A stretch of DNA of 64,000 nt from Actinoplanes oryzae. GTDB taxonomy: Bacteria; Actinomycetota; Actinomycetes; Mycobacteriales; Micromonosporaceae. The notes beneath the pieces are model-generated. The model saw nothing but the letters and a program-made list of their open reading frames with translations, ran no database searches and was not told the DNA's origin. The stretch is from the NCBI RefSeq assembly GCF_030757795.1, contig NZ_JAUQWH010000005.1:1-64000 (forward strand), given 5' to 3'. This document shows positions 32,190 through 40,479 of the stretch, one piece after another (the first letter of the stretch is position 1; the number at the start of each line of letters is the position of its first letter). Position numbers and translations under genes: made by a program.

Positions 32190-33188
32190 ATGAAGAAGCT
32201 CATCAACGACCCCGCCGAGGTCGTCCCCGACGCCCTGCTGGGCCTCGCCGCCGCCCACCCCGAGCTGCGCGTCGACCACGAGCACCGGGTCGTGGTGCGC
32301 GGCGATGCGCCCGTACGGGGGAAGGTGGGTCTGGTCTCCGGGGGTGGATCGGGGCACGAGCCGCTGCACGCCGGGTTCGTCGGGCCGGGCATGCTCGACG
32401 CCGCGTGCGCCGGGGAGGTCTTCACGTCGCCCGTGCCGGACCAGATGGTCGCCGCGACGCGGGCCGTGGACGGCGGCGCCGGGGTGCTGCACATCGTGAA
32501 GAACTACACCGGCGACATCATGAACTTCGACATGGCCGCCGAGATCGCCGAGGCCGAGACCGGCGTGAGCGTCGCGACCGTGGTCACCGACGACGACGTG
32601 GCCGTGCAGGACAGCCTCTACACCGCCGGGCGCCGCGGCGTCGGCGTGACGGTCCTGGTCGAGAAGATCGCCGGGGCCGCCGCCGAGGAGGGCCGCCCGC
32701 TGGCCGAGGTCGCCGGCGTCGCCCGCAGGGTCAACGCCCACGGGCGCAGCATGGGCGTCGCCCTCACCTCGTGCACGGTGCCCGCGGCGGGCAGGCCGAC
32801 GTTCGACCTGCCGGACGGCGAGATGGAGGTCGGCATCGGCATCCACGGCGAGCCCGGACGCCGCCGCGTCCCGGTCGCCCCGGCGAGCGAGATCGCGGAC
32901 CTGCTCGTCACGCCGATCCTCGCCGACCTCGACTACAGCGGCGGCCCGGTCATCGCGTTCGTGAACGGCATGGGTGCCACGCCGCTGATCGAGCTGTACG
33001 TGATGTTCCACGAGGTCGGCCGGCTGCTCGCCAAGGCCGGTGTGCCGGTGGCGAGGTCGCTCGTGGGGCCGTACATCACCAGCCTCGACATGGCCGGATG
33101 CTCGGTCACCCTGCTCAAGGCGGACGAGGAGCTGCTGCGCCTGTGGGACGCTCCCGTGCGGACCCCGGCGCTGCGGTGGGGGGTCTGA
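32190..33188 (+). CDS. dhaK: Dihydroxyacetone kinase subunit DhaK
   Basis: This is the 332-residue substrate-binding subunit of the PEP-dependent dihydroxyacetone kinase. Marks are [18 protein letters not shown] near residue 50, [20 protein letters not shown], and the His that binds dihydroxyacetone as a hemiaminal in [11 protein letters not shown]. It takes phosphate from DhaL-bound ADP/ATP and gives dihydroxyacetone phosphate. The ATG has GGAGGAG upstream. It is followed after 4 bp by dhaL. The operon is divergent from a TetR gene. It lets the cell use dihydroxyacetone or glycerol. Confidence 0.96.
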   Translation: MKKLINDPAEVVPDALLGLAAAHPELRVDHEHRVVVRGDAPVRGKVGLVSGGGSGHEPLHAGFVGPGMLDAACAGEVFTSPVPDQMVAATRAVDGGAGVLHIVKNYTGDIMNFDMAAEIAEAETGVSVATVVTDDDVAVQDSLYTAGRRGVGVTVLVEKIAGAAAEEGRPLAEVAGVARRVNAHGRSMGVALTSCTVPAAGRPTFDLPDGEMEVGIGIHGEPGRRRVPVAPASEIADLLVTPILADLDYSGGPVIAFVNGMGATPLIELYVMFHEVGRLLAKAGVPVARSLVGPYITSLDMAGCSVTLLKADEELLRLWDAPVRTPALRWGV

Positions 33189-33192
33189 GCCG

Positions 33193-33816
33193 ATGGAGAC
33201 GGCGGCCCTGACCGCGTGGGTGCGGGAGTTCGCCCGGCTGGTCCGGGAGAACAGAGAGCTGCTCACCGACCTCGACGCGGCGATCGGCGACGGCGACCAC
33301 GGCCTCAACCTGGACCGCGGCCTCACCGCGGTGACGGCCGCCCTCGACCAGGACCCGCCGGACAGCCCGTCGGCCCTCTTCAAGCAGGTCGGCATGACGC
33401 TGATCAGCAAGGTGGGCGGCGCGAGCGGCCCGCTCTACGGCACGGCCTTCCTGCGCATGGCCGCCGCCGCGGACACCGTCGTCGACGCCCCCGGCTTCGC
33501 CAAGGTGCTCCGCGCCGGCCTCGACGGCGTGATCGCCCGCGGCAAGAGCGCGCCCGGCGACAAGACCATGGTGGACGCGTTGACCCCCGCCGTGGACGCC
33601 CTCGACGACGCCCTGGCCTCCGGCGAACCGCTCACCGGCGCCCTGGCCGCCGCGGTCCAGGCCGCCGAGGAGGGCCGCGAGGCGACGATCCCGCTGGTCG
33701 CCCGCAAGGGCCGGGCCAGCTACCTGGGCGAGCGCAGCGCGGGCCACGCCGACCCGGGCGCCACCTCGGTGACCCTGCTGCTGACCGCCGCCGCGGCCAC
33801 CCTCGCCGGCCCATGA
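33193..33816 (+). CDS. dhaL: Dihydroxyacetone kinase subunit DhaL (ADP-binding)
   Basis: This is a 207-residue all-alpha DhaL subunit. The nucleotide/Mg-binding Asp cluster is in DAAIGDGDHGLNLDRGL, GGASGPLYGTAF is the phosphate loop, and ARGKSAPGDKTMVDALTPA and RKGRASYLGERSAGHADPGA complete the family signature. ADP stays bound and is re-phosphorylated by DhaM. It lies 4 bp after dhaK, and its stop overlaps the dhaM start (ATGA). Confidence 0.96.
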   Translation: METAALTAWVREFARLVRENRELLTDLDAAIGDGDHGLNLDRGLTAVTAALDQDPPDSPSALFKQVGMTLISKVGGASGPLYGTAFLRMAAAADTVVDAPGFAKVLRAGLDGVIARGKSAPGDKTMVDALTPAVDALDDALASGEPLTGALAAAVQAAEEGREATIPLVARKGRASYLGERSAGHADPGATSVTLLLTAAAATLAGP

Positions 33817-36059
33817 CGGTCGGCCTGGTGGTGGTCTCCCACAGCCGCCCCCTGGCCCGCGCCGCGGCGGCCCTGGCCGCGGAGATGGCGTCCGCCCCGG
33901 TGACCGTCGAGATCGCCGCCGGCCTGGACGAGTCCACCCTCGGCACCGACGCCGTGGCCATCGCCGCGGCGATCGCCGCCGCCGACACCGGGGACGGCGT
34001 GGTCGTCCTCATGGACCTCGGCAGCGCGGTGCTCTCCGCCGAGCTGGCCCTTGAGCTGCTCGACGATGCCGGCGGCGTGACCCTGTGCCCCGGACCGCTG
34101 GTCGAGGGCCTGGTCGCCGCGACGGTGGCCGCCGCGTCGGGTGCCGATCGCCGGGAGGTCGCCGAGGAGGCGGGGGCGGGCCTGGCCGGCAAGCTCGCGC
34201 ATCTCGGTGGTTCCGCTCCTTCCGGAGGTACGCCGGCCGCGCCCGGCCCCGAGGTCACCGTGACCGTCGCCGATCCGCACGGCCTGCACGCCCGTCCCGC
34301 CGCGCGCCTGGTCACCGAGGCCCGGCGGCACGACGCGCGGGTCTCGCTGCGCAATGCCACCACGGGTTCGGGGTGGGTGCCGGCGTCGAGCCTGTCCGCG
34401 GTGGCGACGCTCGGCGCCCTGCAAGGTCACCACCTGGCGGTACGCGCCTCGGGCCCGGCAGCCGACGCAGCGGTCGCCGCGATCGTGGCGCTCGTCGGGC
34501 ACGCCCCGGAGACCCCGCCCGGCGCCCCGACCGGCGGCTCCCCCGGCATCGGCATCGGGCCGGCCCTGCGCTGGAGTCCCGCGGCCGTCGTTCCGCCCGC
34601 CGACGGCGCCACCGGGGACGTGGCCGCCGAGTCGGAGCGGTCGGAGCGGGCGCTGACGGCCGTGCGGGAGGAGCTCGCCCGGTTCCGGTCGCCGATCTTC
34701 GACGCGCATCTGCTGCTGCTCGACGATCTCGCCGCCGTCGCGCGGGACCGCATCGCACAGGGCACCCCCGCTCCCCCGGCGTGGACGGCGGCGGTCGACC
34801 GGCTCGCCGCCGGGTTCGAGGCGCTGAGCGACCCCTATCAGCGCGGGCGGGCGGCGGACGTCCGCGCGGTGGGCGACCAGGTGCTGCGATCCCTGCTCGG
34901 GCTGCCCGCTGCCACGCCCGCCGGATCGGGCGTCCTCGTCGCGCCGGACCTCACGCCCGCCCAGGCCGCGACGCTGGACCCGGCCCGGATCGCCGGCGTG
35001 GTCCTGGCGGGCGGCAGCGCGACCTCCCATGCGGCGATCCTGCTCCGGGCCCGGGGCATCCCCGCCGTCACCGGCGCGGGCCCCGGCATCCTGTCCGTGC
35101 CCGACGGCACCTTGATCGCGCTGGACGGCGCGGGCGAGGTGGCCGTCGACCCGTCGCCCGCGACACTGGCCTCCTTCCGCGCCCGGGCCGAGGCAGCCGC
35201 GACCCGCAGCGCGCAGTCGCTCCGGCGCGCCTCGGCCCCGGCGCGCACCAGATCCGGCACCCCGATCACCGTGGGCGCCACCGTCGGCTCCCTCGCGGAC
35301 GCGCGGGCCGCGGCGGCGAACGGCGCGGACGAAGCCGGCCTGGTCCGCACCGAGTTCCTCTTCCTCGGCCGCGCCACCGCCCCCGACGCCGACGAGCAGA
35401 CCGCCGCCTACCTGGGCGTGGCGCGGGCCCTGGGCGGACGCCGCATCACCCTGCGCACCCTGGACGCGGGCGGCGACAAGCCGCTGCCCTACCTCCCGGC
35501 GCCGGCCGAGGCCAACCCGTTCCTCGGCGTCCGCGGCATCCGCCACTCCCTCGCCCACCCGGCCGTCTTCACGACCCAGCTCCGCGCCATCGCCCGCGCC
35601 GCCCGCGAGACGCCGGTCAGCGTGATGTTCCCGATGATCACGACCGTCGACGAGCTGCTGGCGGCCCGGCGGCTCCTCGCCGGCACGCTGGCCGGGGCCG
35701 AGCCGCCGGGGCTGCGGGTCGGCATGATGGTCGAGGTGCCGGCGGCGGCGCTGCGGGCGGCGGACTTCGCCCCGCACGTCGACTTCCTCAGCATCGGCAC
35801 GAACGACCTCACCCAGTACACCCTGGCCGCCGAGCGGGGCAACCCGGCGCTGGGGGCGCTGAGCCACGGCCTGCACCCGGCCGTGCTCGACCTGATCACC
35901 TTCGTCTGCGCGAACGCCCGGGGCACTCCGGTCGCGGTCTGCGGCGAACTGGCCGCCGACGAGCAGGCCGCCCCGCGCCTGATCACCGCCGGCGTCCGCG
36001 AGCTGAGCGTCGCCCCGCCCCTGATCCCGCTGGTCAAGGAGCTCGTCCGGGCGGTGTGA
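33813..36059 (+). CDS. dhaM: DhaM-HPr-enzyme I fusion, phosphoryl donor of dihydroxyacetone kinase
   Basis: This 748-residue protein combines three parts. Residues 1-130 are the EIIA-man-like DhaM domain with its active His in LVVVSHSRPLA. Residues about 145-240 are an HPr domain with the phospho-His in DPHGLHARPAARL. Residues about 245-748 are a complete enzyme I: phospho-His in TSHAAILLRARGIPAVTG near 405, GLVRTEFLFLGR, DAGGDKPLPYL, FLSIGTNDLTQY and the catalytic Cys in AVCGELA near 708. E. coli DhaM ends in a truncated enzyme I and needs general PTS EI; here the PEP-binding barrel is present, so the operon appears self-sufficient from PEP. Confidence 0.95.
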   Translation: MTVGLVVVSHSRPLARAAAALAAEMASAPVTVEIAAGLDESTLGTDAVAIAAAIAAADTGDGVVVLMDLGSAVLSAELALELLDDAGGVTLCPGPLVEGLVAATVAAASGADRREVAEEAGAGLAGKLAHLGGSAPSGGTPAAPGPEVTVTVADPHGLHARPAARLVTEARRHDARVSLRNATTGSGWVPASSLSAVATLGALQGHHLAVRASGPAADAAVAAIVALVGHAPETPPGAPTGGSPGIGIGPALRWSPAAVVPPADGATGDVAAESERSERALTAVREELARFRSPIFDAHLLLLDDLAAVARDRIAQGTPAPPAWTAAVDRLAAGFEALSDPYQRGRAADVRAVGDQVLRSLLGLPAATPAGSGVLVAPDLTPAQAATLDPARIAGVVLAGGSATSHAAILLRARGIPAVTGAGPGILSVPDGTLIALDGAGEVAVDPSPATLASFRARAEAAATRSAQSLRRASAPARTRSGTPITVGATVGSLADARAAAANGADEAGLVRTEFLFLGRATAPDADEQTAAYLGVARALGGRRITLRTLDAGGDKPLPYLPAPAEANPFLGVRGIRHSLAHPAVFTTQLRAIARAARETPVSVMFPMITTVDELLAARRLLAGTLAGAEPPGLRVGMMVEVPAAALRAADFAPHVDFLSIGTNDLTQYTLAAERGNPALGALSHGLHPAVLDLITFVCANARGTPVAVCGELAADEQAAPRLITAGVRELSVAPPLIPLVKELVRAV

Positions 36060-36071
36060 ACCCGCCGGACA

Positions 36072-36725
36072 TCATCGGAGGCGGGCGAGGAACCGGGGCA
36101 GACTTTCCCGCACGCCGGCGAACGGCTCGTGCCCGCCGCTGTACCGCTGCCAGGTCACCTCGTGCCCCCACCGGGTGAGCACGTCGCGTACCCGTCTCCC
36201 CCTGGCCTCCGGCACGATCCAGTCGCGGGCACCGTGGCCGATCCAGACCGGCAGCCCGGCGCCGGCGGGCGAACGGCTGCCCGCCAGCCAATCGGTGTGC
36301 ACCAGATAAGGCGCGTAGAGGACGAGGCCGCGCAGCCGGGCCGGATACCGCAAGGCCGTGACCAGGGCCATCGCCGCGCCCTGGGAGAAGCCCGCCAGGA
36401 CGACCCGGTCGGCGCCGCCGAGCTGGGCGGCTTCCTTGCCGATCAGATCGCGCAGGGCGTCCTCGGCGGCCAGGACGGATGTCAGGTCGGACTCGTGCAG
36501 CCGGTGGATGCGCTGCCAGAACCAGGCGCTGGCCACGGCGCCGCCGAGCATCGGGCCGACCTGCCCGGGAGCGCGCGGGAAGACCCCGCGCACCCCCTGC
36601 TCCGGCAGCCGGAGCCGCCGGGCCACCGGCATCAGGTCCCCGGGGCCCTGACCGATGCCGTGCAGCCAGACGATGCTGACGACCGGGGCCCCGGCGGCCT
36701 CGACGACCTCGGCCGGCAGGCTCAC
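36072..36725 (-). CDS. Alpha/beta hydrolase (phospholipase/carboxylesterase type), last gene of the PKS-like operon
   Basis: This 217-residue cytosolic hydrolase has the oxyanion segment WLHGIGQGPGDLM, nucleophile elbow GFSQGAAM, Asp in HGARDWIVPEA and His in SGGHEPFAG. It is in the abhydrolase_2 (carboxylesterase/acyl-protein thioesterase) group. The GTG start overlaps the stop of the ketosynthase gene, making it the seventh coupled gene of the operon, where it could release the finished acyl chain as a thioesterase. It converges on dhaM with 12 bp between them. Confidence 0.87.
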   Translation of the reverse strand: MSLPAEVVEAAGAPVVSIVWLHGIGQGPGDLMPVARRLRLPEQGVRGVFPRAPGQVGPMLGGAVASAWFWQRIHRLHESDLTSVLAAEDALRDLIGKEAAQLGGADRVVLAGFSQGAAMALVTALRYPARLRGLVLYAPYLVHTDWLAGSRSPAGAGLPVWIGHGARDWIVPEARGRRVRDVLTRWGHEVTWQRYSGGHEPFAGVRESLPRFLARLR

Positions 36726-38023
36726 GAGCGGGGCCGGTCGGGTCGTTCGAACACCATGGACGCGTACTGGCCGCCGAAGCCGAACGAGTTCTTCAGCAGC
36801 TTGCGGGCCGGCACCTCGCGGGGCTCCAGCGCCGTCGCCACGCCGCAGGCCGGGTCGGGCTCGGTGCACGTGACGACCGGAGGCACCACCCCGCGGGTGA
36901 GGGTGAGCGCGGAGGCGACCGTCTCCACGACCCCGGACGCGGCGGAGCCGTGCCCGGTGAGCGACTTGACCGCGGCGACCGGCAGCGTGGCCAGCCGTTC
37001 CCCGAAGACCCGGCGCAGGGCGCGCGCCTCGGTGACGTCGTTGAGCCGGGTCGAGGTGCCGTGCGCGTTGACGGAGCCGATGTCCTCCGGCGCGGTGCGC
37101 GACTCGGCGAGGGCGGTCCGCATGACCCGCTCGACCGCTCCCGCGTTGGGCGCCGTCATGTGATCCGTGCCGACCGCGAGACCCCATCCGCCGACAACCA
37201 CGTGCGCCTCGTCCATGCCCCGGCGCCGGGCGTGGCCCGCCGTCTCGAGCACGACGGCACCGGCGGACTCGTTGATGACCATGCCGGAGCGGCGCCGGTC
37301 GAAGGGCATCGAGGACTGCTCCGGGTCGCCCTTCCAGCGGGACAGGGCCATCAGCTGGGCGTACTGGGACAGCACGTACGGGGTGTTGCGCGAGACGCTG
37401 GCCGACACGATCGCCACCTCCGCCTTGCCCAGCCGCAGCATGCGGGCGGCCTCCGCGATGGCCCGCAGGCCGCCGGCGCAGGTCGCCTCGAGCCGCATCG
37501 GCACGACCGGCACTCCCAGCCGCTCCGACACCTCCGCCGGGAACGCGGACAGGTCGGCCACCTCCAGCGGGAGCTGCTTGCCGCGCAGCCGGGAGACGAC
37601 GCCTTCCGGGTCGTTGCCGACGGCTTCGTACCGGTCGGCGAGCTCGCGCAGGTGGGTCACGTAGTCGGCCGGCTCCGACCCGCTCGGGCCGGGCCAGACG
37701 CGCGCCCAGACCAGTCCCGCGCGCCGGGCCGAGGTGCCGGTCAGGCCCGCGTCGCCGACCGCCTGGTCGATCGCGGCGTGCATGAGCGCGTCGCCCCACG
37801 ACCGGCCCGGCCGCCCGTACCGCTCGCGCACGTCCCTCTTGATCTCCTCGGGGATGAGCCCGGCGACCCAGCCGCAGGGCAGCTCCGCCAGGTCCATCCG
37901 GTCCTCGCGGCGAATGCCGGAGACGCCGTCCAAATTGGCCTGCCAGAAGCTCTCGACCGAGGCGCCGATCGGCGTCACGACGCCCATGCCGGTGACCACG
38001 ATCCGGTCGTCGTCCGTCGTCAC
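36722..38023 (-). CDS. Beta-ketoacyl synthase (KS-alpha / FabF-like)
   Basis: This 433-residue condensing enzyme has the complete triad: Cys182 (RLEATCAGGLRAI), His321 (VNAHGTSTRLND), and Lys353 with His358 (AVKSLTGHGSAASG), plus the C-terminal NSFGFGGQYAS. It elongates an ACP-bound acyl chain with malonyl-ACP. It is FabF-like but is paired with an adjacent Cys-less paralogue, the arrangement of KS-CLF heterodimers in type II polyketide synthases. Both ends overlap neighbouring genes by 4 bp. The N-terminal region VWARVWPGPSGSEPADYV is unlike housekeeping FabF and may shape substrate choice. Confidence 0.93.
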   Translation of the reverse strand: MTTDDDRIVVTGMGVVTPIGASVESFWQANLDGVSGIRREDRMDLAELPCGWVAGLIPEEIKRDVRERYGRPGRSWGDALMHAAIDQAVGDAGLTGTSARRAGLVWARVWPGPSGSEPADYVTHLRELADRYEAVGNDPEGVVSRLRGKQLPLEVADLSAFPAEVSERLGVPVVPMRLEATCAGGLRAIAEAARMLRLGKAEVAIVSASVSRNTPYVLSQYAQLMALSRWKGDPEQSSMPFDRRRSGMVINESAGAVVLETAGHARRRGMDEAHVVVGGWGLAVGTDHMTAPNAGAVERVMRTALAESRTAPEDIGSVNAHGTSTRLNDVTEARALRRVFGERLATLPVAAVKSLTGHGSAASGVVETVASALTLTRGVVPPVVTCTEPDPACGVATALEPREVPARKLLKNSFGFGGQYASMVFERPDRPRS

Positions 38024-39228
38024 AGTCCCTCCCGGGTGATCAGAGCGGCCCCGGCGGTGGGCGCCGCCGTGCCGTGGCTCAGGGTCGTGAGCAGCACGGT
38101 GCCGAGACCCGGCACCGCACGCGGGTCACCCTGCACCACGTCGGGCGAGCCGAGGGCCGGGTCGAGCTTCTGCAACAACCCCACCGGAGGTACGACGCCC
38201 CGGCGCAAAGTGGCGACGGCCAGGATCAGGTCGACGATGCCGCTGCACTCGAACGGGTTCCCGATGGTCGCCTTGCTCGTGGTCACCGGCACTCCCGGCA
38301 CCGCGGGCAGCACCGCCTGGCACTCGTCGGCGTCGGCCCCGACCGTGCCGGCGCCATGGGCCCACCACAGATCGGCCCGGCGGGGGCCGGCGGCGAGCGC
38401 GAGATCCACGGCCTCACGGGCCGCCACGACCCGGTCCCGGGCGCCGATCGTCTCGGCCGCCAGCACCCGGGCCAGCGGCGGGGCGGTCGCGGTCTCCGAG
38501 CGTTCGAGCACGACCGCCGCGGCCGCCTGCCCGAGCAGCGTCCCGGCCCGGGTCAGGTCGAAGGGCCCGGCGCCCGGCTGCGCCTCGAGGGCGACGGCTT
38601 CCTCCTGGTCCAGCGTCACGGTGGCCGTGGCCGACAGCGGCGGCGCCACGCCGGCGACGAGGACCCTGTCCAGCTCGCCGGCCTCGAGGAGCCGGACCGC
38701 CACCGCGAGGGCGCTCATGCCGCCCGCGCCCGCCTCGCCGTAGACGGCCACGTTGGACCCGCGGAACCCGGCGGCCAGGGACACGAACTGGCCCAGCTGC
38801 GAGGGGATGCCCCGGATGTACGAGTAGTCAGGAACCTCCTCGTAGAGCATGCGCGCCAGGGGCCGCGGGTCGGTCCGGGCCAGCGCGGCGAGCCGGGGCA
38901 TCTCCTCGGCCAGCTCGTCCGAGCCGGTGCTGCCGACGGCCATGACCGTCCCGGCGCGCACCGAGGTATCGGAGCGGCCCGCGCGGTCGAGGGCGAGCCC
39001 CGCCGCGGCGACCGCACCGTGGGCGGCCGCATTGGCGTACTTCCCGACGTTGGCCCACGCGGAGCCCTCGGGCCACGGCTGCTCGGCGAGCCGGATCGTC
39101 GCGGCGGGCCAGATGCCGCTGCGGTCCGTCACGGCGGTGCGGTCGTTGTCCATGAGGTCCAGCACGGGCCGGGCGCCCCGGCCGGCGGCCGTGATCAGTC
39201 CGGTGCCGGTGATGACGATGTCAGGCAC
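38020..39228 (-). CDS. Ketosynthase-like chain-length-factor candidate lacking the active-site Cys
   Basis: This 402-residue thiolase-fold protein starts IVITGTGLITAAGRGARPV. Aligned by eye with its neighbour, the nucleophile Cys is Gly167 (YGEAGAGGMSA) and the second His is Asn324 (SKATIGNPFECSG), while His291 (WWAHGAGT) and Lys319 remain. It therefore cannot condense acyl chains and probably dimerises with the downstream ketosynthase as a chain length factor (KS-beta). Classical CLFs carry Gln in place of Cys; Gly is unusual. Its stop overlaps the ketosynthase start and its start overlaps the SDR gene by 8 bp. Confidence 0.85.
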   Translation of the reverse strand: MPDIVITGTGLITAAGRGARPVLDLMDNDRTAVTDRSGIWPAATIRLAEQPWPEGSAWANVGKYANAAAHGAVAAAGLALDRAGRSDTSVRAGTVMAVGSTGSDELAEEMPRLAALARTDPRPLARMLYEEVPDYSYIRGIPSQLGQFVSLAAGFRGSNVAVYGEAGAGGMSALAVAVRLLEAGELDRVLVAGVAPPLSATATVTLDQEEAVALEAQPGAGPFDLTRAGTLLGQAAAAVVLERSETATAPPLARVLAAETIGARDRVVAAREAVDLALAAGPRRADLWWAHGAGTVGADADECQAVLPAVPGVPVTTSKATIGNPFECSGIVDLILAVATLRRGVVPPVGLLQKLDPALGSPDVVQGDPRAVPGLGTVLLTTLSHGTAAPTAGAALITREGL

Positions 39229-40027
39229 GGGACCTCCGGGTGCTGCCCACGCCGCCCCACAGCCGGTAGCCGCCGTCGACGGTGATCGTCTGGCCCGCGA
39301 TCCAGCTCGCCTCGTCGAGGCAGAGCATCGCGACGACGTCGGCGCTGTTCTCGACCGTCGTCATCCGCTCGCCCGGCCACGGCGACACGGCCAGCTCGTG
39401 GTTGACGCCGTGCGCGAAATCCGGGCGTACCTTGAAGACCTCGGTCTGCACCAGACCCGGCCGCACGCAGTTGGCGACGATGCCATAGGGCGCGAGCTCG
39501 TAGGACAGATAGTTGGTGAGCGCCTCCATCCCGGCCTTGGCGGCGGAGAAGAGCCCGGCGCGCGGGATGATCCGGGTCGTGGTCGAGTTGGTGATCGTGA
39601 TGTAGCGGGCGCCCTCGCGCTCGCGCATGAGCGGGATCGCGTGCTTGGCCAGCAGCCACGTGGAGCGCGAGTTCGTGTCCTGGACGAATTGCCAGTCCTC
39701 CAGCGACGCGTTCTCCAGCATCGCGAACTTCGTGGCCCCCGCGTTGTGCACCAGGATGTTGAGGTCGCCGTGCTGCTCCCCGATCTCGCGCATCAGGCCC
39801 TCGATCTGGGCCGGCTCGCTCAGATCCGCGCGGTGCAGCGTGACCTTCGTGCCCTGCTCCTCCAGCTCGGCCGCGATCCGCTTGGCCGGGCCGGGCCGGT
39901 CGACGTAGTTCACCGCCACCGTGCAGCCCCACGCGGCGAGCTTGCGGGTGATGCCCGCCCCGATGCCCCGCGAGCCCCCGGTGATCAGCGCGGTCTTCCC
40001 CTTGAGCGGTTCGGCTTGCAGACTCAT
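39221..40027 (-). CDS. Atypical SDR of the PKS-like operon (catalytic Tyr replaced by Phe)
   Basis: This 268-residue Rossmann protein has the cofactor motif TGGSRGIGAG, HNAGATK (NAG motif) and a C-terminal GQTITVDGGYRLWGG. Where SDRs have Ser...YxxxK it reads NSTTTRIIPRAGLFSAAKAG: Lys164 is present but Phe160 replaces Tyr, and there is no Tyr seven residues before the Lys as in FabI/FabL enoyl reductases. It may use another residue, act as an enoyl reductase of unusual type, or be non-catalytic. It sits between the MaoC gene (ATGA overlap) and the CLF-like gene. Confidence 0.85.
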   Translation of the reverse strand: MSLQAEPLKGKTALITGGSRGIGAGITRKLAAWGCTVAVNYVDRPGPAKRIAAELEEQGTKVTLHRADLSEPAQIEGLMREIGEQHGDLNILVHNAGATKFAMLENASLEDWQFVQDTNSRSTWLLAKHAIPLMREREGARYITITNSTTTRIIPRAGLFSAAKAGMEALTNYLSYELAPYGIVANCVRPGLVQTEVFKVRPDFAHGVNHELAVSPWPGERMTTVENSADVVAMLCLDEASWIAGQTITVDGGYRLWGGVGSTRRSRA

Positions 40028-40479
40028 GACTTCCCCTCCGCTGCGACGGTCGCGCGGCGCAGCATGACGACACTCATGCGGCCGATCGCGTACGTTCGGT
40101 CGTTCTCGTCGACGACGCGCCGGACGCTGTCGACCAGCCCCAGCCGCTCGTCGATCTCGGTGCTGTGGACGGTCTCGGTCGTGAACCAGAAGGGCACGTC
40201 CGGATAGAGCGGCCGGACGAAGTCCCAGGCCAGGGTGCGCATCCCCACCACGGCCGCCGGTGAGCCGTGCCGCACGGTCCAGCCGGAGGTGATCGAGTGG
40301 ATGAACCCGCCCGGCACGATGCGCTGCCGCCGCGACGTCAGCGCGGCGAACGAGTCGCTGTCGTGGACGGGGTGCTTCTCCCCCATCAGGTCGAGCAGCT
40401 GGTCGAGCAGGGCCGTCGGGAAGGTCAGCGGCCCGAAGCGGCGGACGGGCGCCGAGCGCAGGTCCTCCCAGTACTTCAC
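40024..40479 (-). CDS. MaoC-like hotdog dehydratase
   Basis: This 151-residue protein begins VKYWEDLRSAPVRRFGPLTF and has the hotdog-helix motif LMGEKHPVHDSDSFA, then RRQRIVPGGFIHSITSGW. In (R)-hydratases the motif is D-x-N-P-x-H with catalytic Asp and His; here it is E-K-H-P-V-H, so the Asp is Glu and the His is kept. It would dehydrate beta-hydroxyacyl-ACP to the trans-2-enoyl form, giving a double bond each cycle. It overlaps its neighbours by GTGA and ATGA. Confidence 0.85.
   Translation of the reverse strand: MKYWEDLRSAPVRRFGPLTFPTALLDQLLDLMGEKHPVHDSDSFAALTSRRQRIVPGGFIHSITSGWTVRHGSPAAVVGMRTLAWDFVRPLYPDVPFWFTTETVHSTEIDERLGLVDSVRRVVDENDRTYAIGRMSVVMLRRATVAAEGKS

Noticed and set aside
33720..36178. 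Long open frames on both strands over dhaM
   Set aside because: Arg/Gly/Ala-rich shadow translations of the three-domain DhaM gene, without any motif or ribosome binding site.
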